DNA of 46,161 nucleotides from an uncultured Pseudoflavonifractor sp. (GCF_944387275.1 NZ_CALXEG010000024.1:1-46161), one strand, 5' to 3'. Counted from the stretch's first letter, positions 16,190 to 25,118 are shown. Program-made: numbers and translations. The notes: generated from the letters alone by a model not told the origin.

Positions 16190-18061
16190 ATGCAGACAAG
16201 GAAAAAGATTCTGGCCGGTGTGCTCAGCGGCGCGCTGCTCCTGGGTGTGGGCCCTCTGGCCATGGCGGCCACTGCCAACTATAACGACGGCAGCGTCACC
16301 GGCGGCTCCGCCGAGTGGCAGGCCTGGGTGAGCGAGTGGGAGAGTGTGGCCACCGATTACACCCACGTGTCCCTGACCCCCGGCGCCAACGAGACCCAGC
16401 TCAACTTCGCCTGGTACAGCAAGACGGAGAGCGGCAAGGCGGCCACTCCTGTGGTCCACTTCGGAACAGACAAGAACAATCTGACCGCCTTCACCGGCAT
16501 GTCCGCCCAGGTGGACGACAGCCTGACCGACGGCGTGGCCTATGACTACAACCACGTCACCGTCACCGGCCTGAAGGCCAACACCACCTACTACTACACG
16601 GTGGAGAAGAACGGCGTCCAGACCGAGGTCCAGGAGTACAAGACCGGCAGCTTTGACCAGGTCAAGATGCTCTACGTGGGCGACCCCCAGATCGGCGCAT
16701 CCAAGGGCCAGCCCCAGAACGGCGAGGCTCTGGTAGGCGACTCCGGCGCGGCCAACACCGCCGCCCGCAACGACGCCTTCGGCTGGAACCGGACCCTGGA
16801 GATCGCCACCGAGCAGAACCCGGATGTGAACTTCATCATCTCCGCCGGCGACCAGGTCAATAAGACCGGTAAGCCCAAGGAGGAGGAGTACGCCGGCTAC
16901 CTGGCTGCCGACGCCCTGGCCAGCCTGCCCGTGGCCACCGCCATCGGCAACCACGACTCCCTGAACCCCGACTACACCTACCACTTCAACAACCCCAACG
17001 CCACCGAGTACGGCCAGACCCAGGCCGGCGGCGACTACTACTACTCCTACGGCGACGGTCTGTTCATCGTGCTCAACACCAACAACTACAACGTGGCCGA
17101 GCATGAGAAGGCCATCCAGGAGGCCATTGCCTCCGACCCGGACGCTACCTGGCGTGTGGTCACCATCCACCAGGACATCTACGGCACCGGCCTGGACCAC
17201 TCCGATACCGACGGCATGATCCTGCGCACCCAGCTGACCCCCATCTTTGACGAGTACGACATCGACGTGGTGCTCCAGGGCCACGACCACACCTACAGCC
17301 GCTCCAAGATGCTCTACGGCGACGGCCAGACCCACGGCACCTACGAGTTCCGCCTGAACGACGAGGGCACCGACTACGACTGGAACAACGCCTATAACAC
17401 CCAGAACGACGAGAAGATCCCCCTGTACCCCGAGGAGGGCGATACCGCCGGCACCGCCGCCCACGACGCCTTCCAGGCCGACAACGGGTGCTACACCATT
17501 GAGGCCACCACCAGCAACACCGTGGTCAACCCCAAGGGCACCCTGTACATGACCGCCAACTCCGCCTCTGGCTCCAAGTTCTACGAGCTCATCAGCACCC
17601 AGCAGGACTACATCGCCGCCCGGAGCCAGAACTGGCTGCCCAGCTACTCCGTCATTGAGATGGACAGCAACTCCTTCTCCATCACCACCTACCAGATCAC
17701 CGACGACGGCAAGGTGGAGGCCATTGACGACACCTTTACCATCGAGAAGAACGGCACCGGCTCCGTGGCCACCCTGAGCCAGGACGGCGAGACCTACTAC
17801 CGCCTGCGTGACGTGGCCGCCTCCGTCTCCGGCACGGACAGCCAGTTCAACGTGGCCTGGGAGAACAACGGCGTGGTGGTCACCACCGGCGCCGCCTACA
17901 CCGCCGCGGTGCCCGCCGCCCTGCCCACCGCCGGCTCCGCCGTCACCCTGAACCTGACCGTGAACGGCTCCGCCGTCTCCACCGGCGCTGTGCTGGCGGA
18001 GGGCAACTACTACGTCCCCGCCTCCTTCCTGACCGCCCTGGGCGTGAGCCTGGGCGCCTGA
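16190..18061 (+). CDS. Secreted metallophosphoesterase (purple acid phosphatase-like)
   Basis: Predicted exported phosphatase or nucleotidase of 623 residues. The N-terminus MQTRKKILAGVLSGALLLGV with AMA-A near residue 26 is a signal peptide. An FN3-like N-domain follows, then the calcineurin-like fold with metal ligands in GDPQIG (Asp165), GDQVN (Asp221), GNHDS (Asn254, His255), a TIHQD histidine and GHDHTY (His365, His367). The last 90 or so residues resemble the copper-amine-oxidase N-like stalk domain (YYRLRDVAA...YVPASFL), common on Oscillospiraceae surface proteins. ATG 16190 is chosen over TTG 16181 because AAAGGAAG is about nine bases away. It would release phosphate from extracellular esters. 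A possible Pho box lies upstream. Confidence 0.92.
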   Translation: MQTRKKILAGVLSGALLLGVGPLAMAATANYNDGSVTGGSAEWQAWVSEWESVATDYTHVSLTPGANETQLNFAWYSKTESGKAATPVVHFGTDKNNLTAFTGMSAQVDDSLTDGVAYDYNHVTVTGLKANTTYYYTVEKNGVQTEVQEYKTGSFDQVKMLYVGDPQIGASKGQPQNGEALVGDSGAANTAARNDAFGWNRTLEIATEQNPDVNFIISAGDQVNKTGKPKEEEYAGYLAADALASLPVATAIGNHDSLNPDYTYHFNNPNATEYGQTQAGGDYYYSYGDGLFIVLNTNNYNVAEHEKAIQEAIASDPDATWRVVTIHQDIYGTGLDHSDTDGMILRTQLTPIFDEYDIDVVLQGHDHTYSRSKMLYGDGQTHGTYEFRLNDEGTDYDWNNAYNTQNDEKIPLYPEEGDTAGTAAHDAFQADNGCYTIEATTSNTVVNPKGTLYMTANSASGSKFYELISTQQDYIAARSQNWLPSYSVIEMDSNSFSITTYQITDDGKVEAIDDTFTIEKNGTGSVATLSQDGETYYRLRDVAASVSGTDSQFNVAWENNGVVVTTGAAYTAAVPAALPTAGSAVTLNLTVNGSAVSTGAVLAEGNYYVPASFLTALGVSLGA

Positions 18062-18099
18062 GTCCCCCTGTTCTGAATCTTCCCCCCATATGAGCGGTG

Positions 18100-18128
18100 T
18101 TTTCCCGGCGGCATTGCCGCCGGGAAAA
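18100..18128. terminator. Hairpin after the phosphatase gene, probable terminator
   Basis: A perfect 13-base stem TTTTCCCGGCGGC / GCCGCCGGGAAAA with an ATT loop. There is no T run after it, so termination strength is uncertain. Confidence 0.5.
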
Positions 18129-18208
18129 TGCTGTTTATCACCCTTCGGACCGGCAGGCTGGAAAAGTGTGCGTTCCGCCGGACGTCCGTGTTGAGAGAGA
18201 AAGGCTGA

Positions 18209-19345
18209 ATGAAGTTGTATATCAAAAAGTATTTTCTGCGCTGGGGCATCCCGCTGGTGCTGCTGGCCCTGTTCCTGCTCTTTACCGTCCGCCTCAACCA
18301 GGGCGGAAAGGTGCCGCTGGTCAGCCGGGAGGGCCAGACCTTTGAGAAGGGCGTTGTGGTGGAGATCCTCCAGGACAACCTCCAGCCCGACGGCTCCCGG
18401 GTAGGGGAGCAGCGGCTGCTGGTGGAGATGACCACCGGCGTCCGAAAAGGCCAGACCCTGGAGACCACCAGCTCCTCCGGCTACCTCTTCGGCGCGGGCT
18501 GCACCGTGGGCATGAAGGTGGTGGTCATGCAGAGCGTGGCGGGGGACTCCACCATCACCAGCATCTACTCCCAGGACCGGGAGTGGGTGATCTACGCCTT
18601 TGCCGCCGCCTATCTGCTGGTGCTCTGCCTGGTGGGCGGCAAGCAGGGCCTCAAGGGCGCCCTGGGCCTGGTGTTCACCTTCTTCTGCATCATCTTCGTG
18701 TACCTGCCCCTGGTCTATCAGGGCTGGTCCCCCTTCTGGGTGGCGGTGTTCATCTGCGTGGTCACCACTCTGGTCACCATGTACCTCATCGGCGGGCCCA
18801 CCAGAAAGACCCTGGTGGCCACCGGCGGCACGGTGGCGGGGGTGGTCATCGCCGGACTGGCCGCCAGCCTGTTCAGCATGGCCACCGGCATCACGGGCTG
18901 GAACGTGTCCGACATTGAGAGCCTGCTTACCCTGGCCAGCACCAGCGGCGTGCAGGTGGGCGGGCTGCTCTTCTCCGGGCTGCTCATCTCCAGCCTGGGG
19001 GCGGTGATGGACGTGGCCATGTCCATCGGCAGCGCCATCGCCGAGATCCACGCCCAGAACCCGGCCATCTCCCGGGCTGATCTGTTCAAGGCCGGCATGC
19101 ACGTGGGCCGGGACATGATGGGCACCGACTCCAACACCCTGATCCTGGCCTTTGCCGGCGGCAGCGTGTCCATGCTGGTGCTGGACTACGCCTACGACCT
19201 GCCCTACCAGCAGATGATCAACTCCAACAACATCGGCATCGCCATCATGCAGGGCCTGTCGGGCAGCTTCGGCATTGTGCTGGCCGTGCCCGTCACGGTG
19301 GCGCTGGCCGTGCTGCTGTACACCTGGAGGCCTGCCAGAGCATAA
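18209..19345 (+). CDS. YibE/F family membrane protein
   Basis: A 378-residue protein of the YibE/F family, whose biochemical role is unknown. One membrane segment at residues 12-27 anchors an extracytoplasmic beta-rich part (residues about 30-125). Seven or so membrane segments follow, including the conserved blocks GGKQGLKGALGL, GAVMDVAMSIGSAIAEI and GRDMMGTDSNTLILAF. These match YibE/F proteins of Firmicutes closely. ATG 18209 has GAGAAAGG a few bases upstream. The gene is separated from the phosphatase by a hairpin and ends at a strong shared terminator. Its neighbours give no firm hint of function. Confidence 0.9.
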   Translation: MKLYIKKYFLRWGIPLVLLALFLLFTVRLNQGGKVPLVSREGQTFEKGVVVEILQDNLQPDGSRVGEQRLLVEMTTGVRKGQTLETTSSSGYLFGAGCTVGMKVVVMQSVAGDSTITSIYSQDREWVIYAFAAAYLLVLCLVGGKQGLKGALGLVFTFFCIIFVYLPLVYQGWSPFWVAVFICVVTTLVTMYLIGGPTRKTLVATGGTVAGVVIAGLAASLFSMATGITGWNVSDIESLLTLASTSGVQVGGLLFSGLLISSLGAVMDVAMSIGSAIAEIHAQNPAISRADLFKAGMHVGRDMMGTDSNTLILAFAGGSVSMLVLDYAYDLPYQQMINSNNIGIAIMQGLSGSFGIVLAVPVTVALAVLLYTWRPARA

Positions 19346-19346
19346 C

Positions 19347-19385
19347 AAAAAGCGGCGCACCGTATTTGACGGTGCGCCGCTTTTT
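19347..19385. terminator. Bidirectional terminator between yibE/F and the MATE gene
   Basis: AAAAAGCGGCGCACCGT pairs with ACGGTGCGCCGCTTTTT around an ATTTG loop; both flanks give a T run in the matching direction. Confidence 0.95.
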
Positions 19386-19400
19386 CGGCGGATATTGAAA

Positions 19401-20831
19401 TCAAATGAGTTGGATCTGCTTCCACTTGCCCTGCCAGAAGCGGACCAGGAAGAAGACGGCCCGGACCACCCAGTCGCAGAACATGGCGATCCACACGCCC
19501 AGCAGATGCAGGCCCACCATGGGGATGCCGAAGATGGCGTCCGCGCCCAGCACGTAGCTGAGGACAATGCGGCAGGCGAACATGGAGATGAGGGACACGC
19601 TCATGGTGAACATGGCGTCGCCCGCGGCCCGCAGGGCGTTGGGCAGGGTGAAGGACATGGGCCAGAAGAACAGGACGAACACGGAGTTCCACCGCAGCAC
19701 CTGGGCGGCCATGGCGGCGGCGGGGGCGCTCAGGTTGAAGAGGGTGACCAGCCAGCCCGCGCCGAAGAAGAGGATGACCGCCATGGTGCCCATGGAGAGG
19801 TAGGCCATGATCATCAGCTTGCGGGTGTAGCGGACGGCCTGGTCCAGGAACTGGGCGCCCACGCACTGGCCCACCACAGTGACCATGGCCAGGCCGATGG
19901 CCTGACCGGGCACGTTGATGACGCCGGCCGCGCTGTTGGCGATGGCGTTGGCGGCCACGGCGGAGCCCACCACCGCCAGGTTGACCCCGGCGTCAAAGGA
20001 GGTGATGAGGCTGAGCACCACCAGCTTGCCCACCTGGAACAGGCCGTTCTCCAGGCCGGTGGGGATGCCGATGGTGAGGATGCGCCGCACCATGACCCAG
20101 TGGAACTCGGGGCGGAACATGTGGTGGATGCGCAGGACGCAGTCCCGGTGCTGGAGCAGGAACAGGATGATCACCGCCGCCACGATGCGGGAGGTGAGGG
20201 TGCCGATGCCGGCGCCCAGAGAGCCCATGTTGAAGCCGAAGATCAGGATGGCGTTGACGGTGATGTTGACGATGTTGACGATGAGGGAGTTGAACATGGA
20301 CACCTTGGAGTTGCCCATGGAGCGGAACAGGGCCGCGCCGGCGTTGTACAGGGCCATGAAGGGGTAGGCCAGAGCGGTGGAGATAAAGTAGAGCAGGGCG
20401 GAGTCCATGACGTCGTCGTTGATGTTGCCGAAGAGCAGGAAGAGCAGATGCTCCCGGAAGATGAGGCACAGGGCCATGATCACCAGGGAGAGCACGGTCA
20501 CCGCATACAGCAGCTGCTTGGCGGCGGTCCTGGCGTGCTCGGGCTCCTTGCGGCCCAGGTACTGGGACACCACCACCGCGCCGCCGGTACTGAGGGCGGC
20601 AAAGATCTGAAGCATCAGGGTGTTGATGTTATCCACCAGGGAGACGCCGGAGACGGCGGCCTCACCGGCCGTGGTGACCATCACCGTATCCGCCATGCCC
20701 ACGGACATCAAAAGAAATTGCTCGATCACCAGCGGAATGATCAGCCGTACCAGCATCTGGCGGCTGAACAGCGGTTTGTTCTGCGGGGGCTGTACTTGCT
20801 CAGTGCATTTGACTTGCGTCTGCTGCTCCAT
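19401..20831 (-). CDS. MATE family efflux transporter
   Basis: Cation-antiport exporter of the multidrug and toxin extrusion family, 476 residues with about twelve membrane segments in two matching halves. Typical blocks are MSVGMADTVMVTTAGEAAVS in the first half and the repeated AIGLAMVTVVGQCVGA region in the second. I take the ATG at 20831 (MEQQTQVKC) because the upstream frame (33 codons) is non-membrane and not like the family, and AAGGAGAAGG lies in front of 20831. Substrate unknown; drugs, dyes or metabolites are all possible. It is transcribed away from spoIIR and ends at the terminator shared with the yibE/F gene. Confidence 0.93.
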   Translation of the reverse strand: MEQQTQVKCTEQVQPPQNKPLFSRQMLVRLIIPLVIEQFLLMSVGMADTVMVTTAGEAAVSGVSLVDNINTLMLQIFAALSTGGAVVVSQYLGRKEPEHARTAAKQLLYAVTVLSLVIMALCLIFREHLLFLLFGNINDDVMDSALLYFISTALAYPFMALYNAGAALFRSMGNSKVSMFNSLIVNIVNITVNAILIFGFNMGSLGAGIGTLTSRIVAAVIILFLLQHRDCVLRIHHMFRPEFHWVMVRRILTIGIPTGLENGLFQVGKLVVLSLITSFDAGVNLAVVGSAVAANAIANSAAGVINVPGQAIGLAMVTVVGQCVGAQFLDQAVRYTRKLMIMAYLSMGTMAVILFFGAGWLVTLFNLSAPAAAMAAQVLRWNSVFVLFFWPMSFTLPNALRAAGDAMFTMSVSLISMFACRIVLSYVLGADAIFGIPMVGLHLLGVWIAMFCDWVVRAVFFLVRFWQGKWKQIQLI

Positions 20832-20886
20832 CTCCGCGCCCTTCTCCTTCCATATGTACCAAATTTCCTGATAGGGATGAACCACT

Positions 20887-20914
20887 ATTCTACCACTCAA
20901 TGGATGATTTACAA
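20887..20914 (-). promoter_or_regulatory. Sigma-A promoter of the MATE gene
   Basis: On the minus strand TTGTAA (20909-20914) and TAGAAT (20887-20892) are 16 bases apart, with TGG extending the -10. Confidence 0.6.
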
Positions 20915-21043
20915 GGTGTGTTTTACACAAATTTTACCCACATTTCCTGCCGGCTGTATAAAGAACAGACAGGTTGTCCACAATAGACCTGCGCCGGACA
21001 GACGGCGCGCAAGAAATGATTACATATTGGATGGTGGTATCCT

Positions 21044-21703
21044 GTGTTTGGACGGAATGGAAAGCATGGCGGGCACAGCCTCCGGCGGTGGGAGCTGGCG
21101 CTGCTGCTGGGGGTTGCGGTGGCGGCACTGGCCGGTGGCGCGCTGGGGGCGGAGCAGTCCGCCCTGGCGGACAAGGTCATCCGGCTCCACGTCATCGCCA
21201 ACTCAGACGACCCGGCGGACCAGGCCCTCAAGCTCCAGGTCCGGGACCGCATCCTGGCCGAGGCGGGGGATCTGTTTGACCAGGGCCTGACCCGGGCGGA
21301 GGCGGAGGCGGCCATCACGGCCCGGCTGGGCGACCTGGCGGCCGCGGGGGCGGAGACGGTGGAAGAGGCGGGGTACGATTACCCGGTCACCGCGTCTCTG
21401 GAGGAGAGCGTGTGGTTTCCCACCAAGGAGTACGAGGACTTCGCCCTGCCCGCCGGGGAGTACACCGCCCTGCGCATCGTCATCGGCGAGGGCGGCGGAC
21501 AGAACTGGTGGTGCGTGGTGTTCCCGCCCCTGTGCCTGGGGTCGGTCACCGAGACCACGGCCGAGACCGCCGCGTCCGCCGGCTTCAGCCAGGACGAGAT
21601 CTCCCTCATCACCGGCGAGAACGAGGGGTATGTGGTCAAGTTCAAGGCCATGGAGCTGTGGGACCGGTTCTGTGCCTGGCTGGACGGACAATCAGGACAA
21701 TAG
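21044..21703 (+). CDS. spoIIR: Stage II sporulation protein R
   Basis: Secreted signalling protein made in the forespore that triggers processing of pro-sigma-E in the mother cell, through SpoIIGA in Bacillus. The 219-residue protein has an N-terminal membrane/signal segment (LALLLGVAVAALAGGALG) followed by the family signature IRLHVIANSDDPADQALKLQ and the cysteine-containing block WWCVVFPPLCLG. GTG 21044 is the likely start, with GGTGG a few bases before. I see no convincing sigma-F promoter in the 212 bases upstream. Its presence says the organism belongs to a spore-forming lineage, though spoIIR alone does not prove that it sporulates. Confidence 0.92.
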   Translation: MFGRNGKHGGHSLRRWELALLLGVAVAALAGGALGAEQSALADKVIRLHVIANSDDPADQALKLQVRDRILAEAGDLFDQGLTRAEAEAAITARLGDLAAAGAETVEEAGYDYPVTASLEESVWFPTKEYEDFALPAGEYTALRIVIGEGGGQNWWCVVFPPLCLGSVTETTAETAASAGFSQDEISLITGENEGYVVKFKAMELWDRFCAWLDGQSGQ

Positions 21704-21710
21704 AGGAGAC

Positions 21711-21746
21711 AAGACAGCGGCGGAGCAGCGCTCCGCCGCTGTCTTT
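21711..21746 (+). terminator. Terminator after spoIIR
   Basis: A perfect 16-base stem AAGACAGCGGCGGAGC / GCTCCGCCGCTGTCTT with an AGC loop starts eight bases after the stop; the T run is short. Confidence 0.75.
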
Positions 21747-21787
21747 GCCGTCTGTGGAGGGGCTCGCTGTCCGCCGTGAGCCGGGGG

Positions 21788-21816
21788 TAGATAAGTCTGG
21801 AAAAATAGTGTATGAT
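21788..21816 (+). promoter_or_regulatory. Probable promoter of mutS2
   Basis: TAGATA (21788-21793) and TATGAT (21811-21816) are 17 bases apart, about 100 bases before the start codon. Confidence 0.5.
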
Positions 21817-21916
21817 AATAAGCGCCGAATCAACTGCCTTGCGGTTTGCGTGAGGCGGACGCTTCACAATACGTATCCGTAAAACCGCAGAGGAATTTTT
21901 CCGTGAGGTATGTTTT

Positions 21917-24292
21917 ATGACCGACTTATTTGAAAAATCCATTCACACCCTGGAGCTGCCCCGGGTGCTGGAAAAGCTGGCCGGGCAGGCGGTGACCGAG
22001 GAGGGCAAGGAGCGCTGCATGGCCCTGCGCCCCCTCACCGATGCCGACGACGTCCAGCGCCTCCAGGCTGAGACCACCGCCGCCGTGAACATGACCGCCC
22101 TGCGGGGCAGCCCGTCCCTGTCCGGGGTGAAGCCGGTGGCGGCCTCCCTCCAGCGAGCGGACATGGGCGGAGCCCTCAACACCCGGGAGCTGCTGGACAT
22201 CGCCGCCGTGCTCAAGGCCGCCCGGGCCGCCCGGGACTACGCCGCCGGCGAGAACAACGGCAAGACCTGCATCGACCATCTCTTCGCCTCCCTCACCGCC
22301 AACCGGTTCCTGGAGGACAAGATCACCGGCTCCATTCTGGGGGAGAACGAGATCGCCGACTCGGCCAGCCCGGAGCTGGCCTCCATCCGGCGGCACATCC
22401 GGGCCACCTCCGCCAAGGTGCGGGACATCCTCCAGAAGCTCATCTCCTCTTCCCAGGCCAAGTACCTCCAGGAGCCCATCATCACCATGCGCTCCGACCG
22501 GTACGTGGTGCCGGTGCGCTCCGAGTGCAAGAACGACGTGCCGGGCCTGGTCCACGACGTGTCCTCCTCCGGCGGCACCTTCTTCATCGAGCCCATGGGC
22601 GTGGTGAAGGCCAACAACGAGCTGCGGGAGCTCCAGGCCGACGAGGAGAAGGAGATCGACCGCATCCTGGCCGAGCTCTCCGCCGAGTGCGCCGCCCACC
22701 GGGAGGACATCGCCCAGGACTACGACCTGCTCATCATGCTGGACGTGATCTTTGCCCGGGCCAAGCTGTCCTACCGGATGCGGGCCTGCGAGCCCAGGAT
22801 CGTGGAGCGGGGCATCTGCCTGCGGCAGGCCCGGCACCCCCTGCTGGACCCCAACAAGGCGGTGGCCAACGACCTGTACCTGGGCGGGGACTTCGACACA
22901 CTGGTCATCACCGGCCCTAACACCGGCGGCAAGACGGTCACCCTGAAGACCATCGGCCTGCTGACCCTGATGGCCCAGTGCGGCCTCCACATCCCGGTGG
23001 CGGACGACAGCACGGTGATGATCTTCGACCGGGTGCTGGCCGACATCGGCGACGAGCAGTCCATCGCCCAGAGCCTGTCCACCTTCTCCTCCCACATGGT
23101 GAACATCGTGGGCATCCTGAAGGAGGCGGACGACCGCACCCTGATCCTCTTTGACGAGCTGGGGGCGGGCACCGACCCCATCGAGGGCGCGGCCCTGGCC
23201 GCCGCCGTCATCGACAGCGCCCGGGAGATGGGGGCCCTGGTGGCCGCCACCACCCACTACGCCGAGCTGAAGGTGTACGCCATGACCACCCCGGGGGTGG
23301 AGAACGCCTCCTGCGAGTTTGACGTCAACTCCCTGGCCCCCACCTACCGGCTCCTCATCGGCATCCCGGGCAAGTCCAACGCCTTCGCCATCTCCGAGCG
23401 GCTGGGCCTGCCCAAGGAGATCATCGACAAGGCCTCCGCCCGCATCGACGCGGAGAACGTCCGCTTTGAGGACGTGATCACCCGGCTGGAGCAGCAGCGC
23501 CAGCAGATGGAGCAGGAGAAGGACCAGGCCCGGAAGCTGCGCCGGGAGATGGAGGACTCCGCCCGGGTGGCCCGGGAGTACCGGGACAAGCTGGAGAAGG
23601 AGCGGTCCAAGGCTGTGGAGAAGGCCCAGGCGGAGGCCCGGGCCATTCTGGACGAGGCGCGGAATACGGCTGACAGCGTGTTCAAGGAGCTCAACGAGAT
23701 GCGCCGCCGCCAGCGGAAGGAAGAGGACTGGCAGAAGGTGAACGAGGAGCGGGCGGGGCTGCGCCAGCGGCTCAACCAGGCGGAGGACGCCCTGGGCGCC
23801 CGGCCTGAGGAGCCCGCGCCGCCGCCCACCCGTCCCGCCAAAGTGGGGGACACGGTGGAGCTGGTGAAGATGGGGGGCACCAGGGCCCAGGTACTGGCCG
23901 TCAACAAGGACGGCAGCCTCCAGCTCCAGGCCGGTATTCTGAAGATCACCGCCAAGCAGGAGGAGGTGCGTGTGGCCGAGGAGGACGGCAGCAAGAAGCA
24001 GGCCCAGCGGATCATCCACCGGGCGGAGCGGCAGCTGCGCACCGTGGGGGCCTCCTCGGAGGTGGACCTGCGGGGCATGACCACCGACGAGGCTGTGGCC
24101 GCCCTGGACCTGTTTCTGGACAACGCCATGCTGGCCAAGCTGGAGAGCGTCACCATCATCCACGGCAAGGGCACCGGCGCGGTGCGCAAGGCGGTGCGGG
24201 AGCACCTGAAGCGCAGCCGGTATGTGAAGTCCTTCCGCCCCGGACGCTATGGGGAAGGAGAGGACGGCGTAACGGTGGCGGAGCTGCGGTAA
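21917..24292 (+). CDS. mutS2: Endonuclease MutS2
   Basis: MutS-family ATPase that in Gram-positive bacteria limits homologous recombination and acts on stalled or collided ribosomes. The 791 residues are the normal length. Core helical domains come first. The ATPase has Walker A GPNTGGKT (333-340) and Walker B LILFDELGAGTDP. A long coiled coil (about 515-640, rich in E/Q/R) and a C-terminal Smr nuclease domain follow, with DLRGM (717-721) and HGKGTG. The mismatch-recognition domain of MutS1 is absent, as expected. The start at ATG 21917 has only a weak AGGT ribosome site. It leads the repair gene group that continues with uvrC, radC, uvrB and uvrA. Confidence 0.96.
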   Translation: MTDLFEKSIHTLELPRVLEKLAGQAVTEEGKERCMALRPLTDADDVQRLQAETTAAVNMTALRGSPSLSGVKPVAASLQRADMGGALNTRELLDIAAVLKAARAARDYAAGENNGKTCIDHLFASLTANRFLEDKITGSILGENEIADSASPELASIRRHIRATSAKVRDILQKLISSSQAKYLQEPIITMRSDRYVVPVRSECKNDVPGLVHDVSSSGGTFFIEPMGVVKANNELRELQADEEKEIDRILAELSAECAAHREDIAQDYDLLIMLDVIFARAKLSYRMRACEPRIVERGICLRQARHPLLDPNKAVANDLYLGGDFDTLVITGPNTGGKTVTLKTIGLLTLMAQCGLHIPVADDSTVMIFDRVLADIGDEQSIAQSLSTFSSHMVNIVGILKEADDRTLILFDELGAGTDPIEGAALAAAVIDSAREMGALVAATTHYAELKVYAMTTPGVENASCEFDVNSLAPTYRLLIGIPGKSNAFAISERLGLPKEIIDKASARIDAENVRFEDVITRLEQQRQQMEQEKDQARKLRREMEDSARVAREYRDKLEKERSKAVEKAQAEARAILDEARNTADSVFKELNEMRRRQRKEEDWQKVNEERAGLRQRLNQAEDALGARPEEPAPPPTRPAKVGDTVELVKMGGTRAQVLAVNKDGSLQLQAGILKITAKQEEVRVAEEDGSKKQAQRIIHRAERQLRTVGASSEVDLRGMTTDEAVAALDLFLDNAMLAKLESVTIIHGKGTGAVRKAVREHLKRSRYVKSFRPGRYGEGEDGVTVAELR

Positions 24293-24497
24293 AGGCGGCG
24301 GGCGCGCCCGGATGGATGGATAAAAAACCATGTCTGCTCCAAAGGGCGTTTTTACCCCGGAGGGCGGAATGGCGGCGTCAGAACCGGAATTGTCCGCTGC
24401 TGGAGGACATTGTCCGCGCAAGAACGCATAAAAACAGTCAAAAGTCTTCTTCCGTCAATTGAGAGAGAATACCACCCGTATTTTGTGTAAAATGTCA
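24293..24497. other. Intergenic region after mutS2
   Basis: About 200 bases without a recognisable gene. The base composition falls toward A/T from about 24420 on. I see no clear terminator for mutS2; the sequence leads into the HPr promoter. Confidence 0.4.
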
Positions 24498-24526
24498 TTG
24501 ACGATTTGGCACAAATTTGATATTCT
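24498..24526 (+). promoter_or_regulatory. Strong sigma-A promoter of the second HPr gene
   Basis: TTGACG (24498-24503) and TATTCT (24521-24526) are 17 bases apart, with TGA extending the -10. Confidence 0.85.
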
Positions 24527-24575
24527 ATACAGGAAAGTATGCGACTTCATAAACGCATCTTAGGGGGAAACGCTT

Positions 24576-24839
24576 ATGTATATGAAAGAGGCAGTCGTAA
24601 ACAATCAGGTCGGCCTGCACGCCAGACCCGCCACATTCTTCATTCAGAAGGCCAATGAGTTCAAGAGCTCCATCTGGGTCGAGAAGGATGAGCGCCGGGT
24701 GAACGCCAAGAGCCTGCTGGGTGTACTTTCCCTCGGCGTCGTGAAGGGAACCTCCATCAACCTCATCGCCGACGGCCCCGATGAGAAAGAGGCGGTCGAA
24801 GCTCTGGTGGAGCTGATCGCGTCCAACTTCTCCGAGTAA
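24576..24839 (+). CDS. HPr family phosphocarrier protein (second copy)
   Basis: An 87-residue HPr. From ATG 24576 the phosphorylated histidine is at position 15 (VGLHARPA) and the regulatory serine at 46 (NAKSL), so both functions look intact, unlike Crh, which lacks His15. It differs clearly from the HPr at 4543 over the rest of the chain (FFIQKANEFKSSIWVEKD), so the two are old paralogues, not a recent duplication. It has its own strong promoter, GGGGGAAA before the start, and a terminator after it, and stands apart from any transporter. It is therefore a candidate for the general, constitutively made HPr or the regulatory partner of HPr kinase. Confidence 0.93.
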   Translation: MYMKEAVVNNQVGLHARPATFFIQKANEFKSSIWVEKDERRVNAKSLLGVLSLGVVKGTSINLIADGPDEKEAVEALVELIASNFSE

Positions 24840-24851
24840 CACCGTTCCGAC

Positions 24852-24882
24852 AAAAAGCGCCGCATACTGCGGCGCTTTTTTT
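24852..24882 (+). terminator. Terminator after the second HPr gene
   Basis: AAAAAGCGCCGCA / TGCGGCGCTTTTT with a TAC loop and two further T. Confidence 0.92.
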
Positions 24883-24906
24883 ATCCTCGAAAGGCGGAGA
24901 AGAACA

Positions 24907-25006
24907 GGCGGACGGGGAGAACGGGCATCATAAGGTATGCCATTCTGAAGAGCGGAAAGAAAAGGCCCGTGCCCTGTCTCCAAAGCACAGGCGCATTTTG
25001 GGGCCC
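24907..25006 (+). repeat. Decayed copy of the uvrC leader and 5' end (unit A)
   Basis: Exactly 100 bases before unit B, this stretch repeats its pattern with many changes: GGCGGACGGGGAG, then GTATGCCATTCTGAAGAG, GAAAGAAAAGGCCCGTGCC and CGCATTTTGGGGC. The start region now reads ATG CCA TTC TGA, so it no longer encodes the UvrC N-terminus. It is the oldest of the three units. Confidence 0.75.
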
Positions 25007-25075
25007 GGCGGACAGGGAGGGCAGGAAAAACAGCGTATGACATTTGAAGAACTGAAAGAAAAAGCCCATGCCCTG
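25007..25075 (+). repeat. Duplicate of the uvrC leader and first codons (unit B)
   Basis: 68 of 69 bases are identical to 25234-25302, which holds the real uvrC ribosome site, start and first 13 codons. The copy stops exactly after the CCCTG at codon 13. A hairpin (25077-25100) and then the structured element (25119-25176) separate the two copies. Confidence 0.95.
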
Positions 25076-25117
25076 TCCCAAATGCGCGGGCGCATTTGGG
25101 GACCCGGAAAGAATTGA
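25037..25117 (+). CDS. Upstream open reading frame with the UvrC N-terminus
   Basis: Unit B carries the same start signals as uvrC and encodes MTFEELKEKAHAL followed by 13 unrelated residues and a TGA, 26 codons in all. It is a by-product of the duplication rather than an evolved protein. Because its ribosome site is identical to that of uvrC and lies 227 bases upstream, it should be translated if the transcript starts before it, and it could affect uvrC expression. Confidence 0.45.
   Translation: MTFEELKEKAHALSQMRGRIWGPGKN
25077..25100. repeat. Palindrome next to the structured element, copy 1
   Basis: CCCAAATGCGC and GCGCATTTGGG form an 11-base stem with a two-base loop. A decayed relative is in unit A. 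At copy 2 of the element the corresponding place (36507-36530) holds a different 10-base stem, CCCGCCCGGC / GCCGGGTGGG. Confidence 0.8.
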
Positions 25118-25118
25118 G

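Noticed and set aside
16133..19567. A 1144-codon open frame on the minus strand, and similar long ones at 2077-4077, 9899-12655, 12583-15336 and 21926-24421
   Set aside because: They lie opposite well-recognised genes, have very biased composition (Gly, His, Val, Gln, Leu), no domain I know and no ribosome sites. GC-rich third positions in the real genes remove stop codons from this frame.
20974..20982. TTGTCCACA, one base off a DnaA box
   Set aside because: It is single, with no AT-rich region, no further boxes and no dnaA or dnaN nearby, so it is not evidence of an origin.
19275..21290. A 671-codon plus-strand frame across the MATE gene
   Set aside because: It is the antisense shadow of the MATE transporter, with runs of His, Asp and Gly and no family match.
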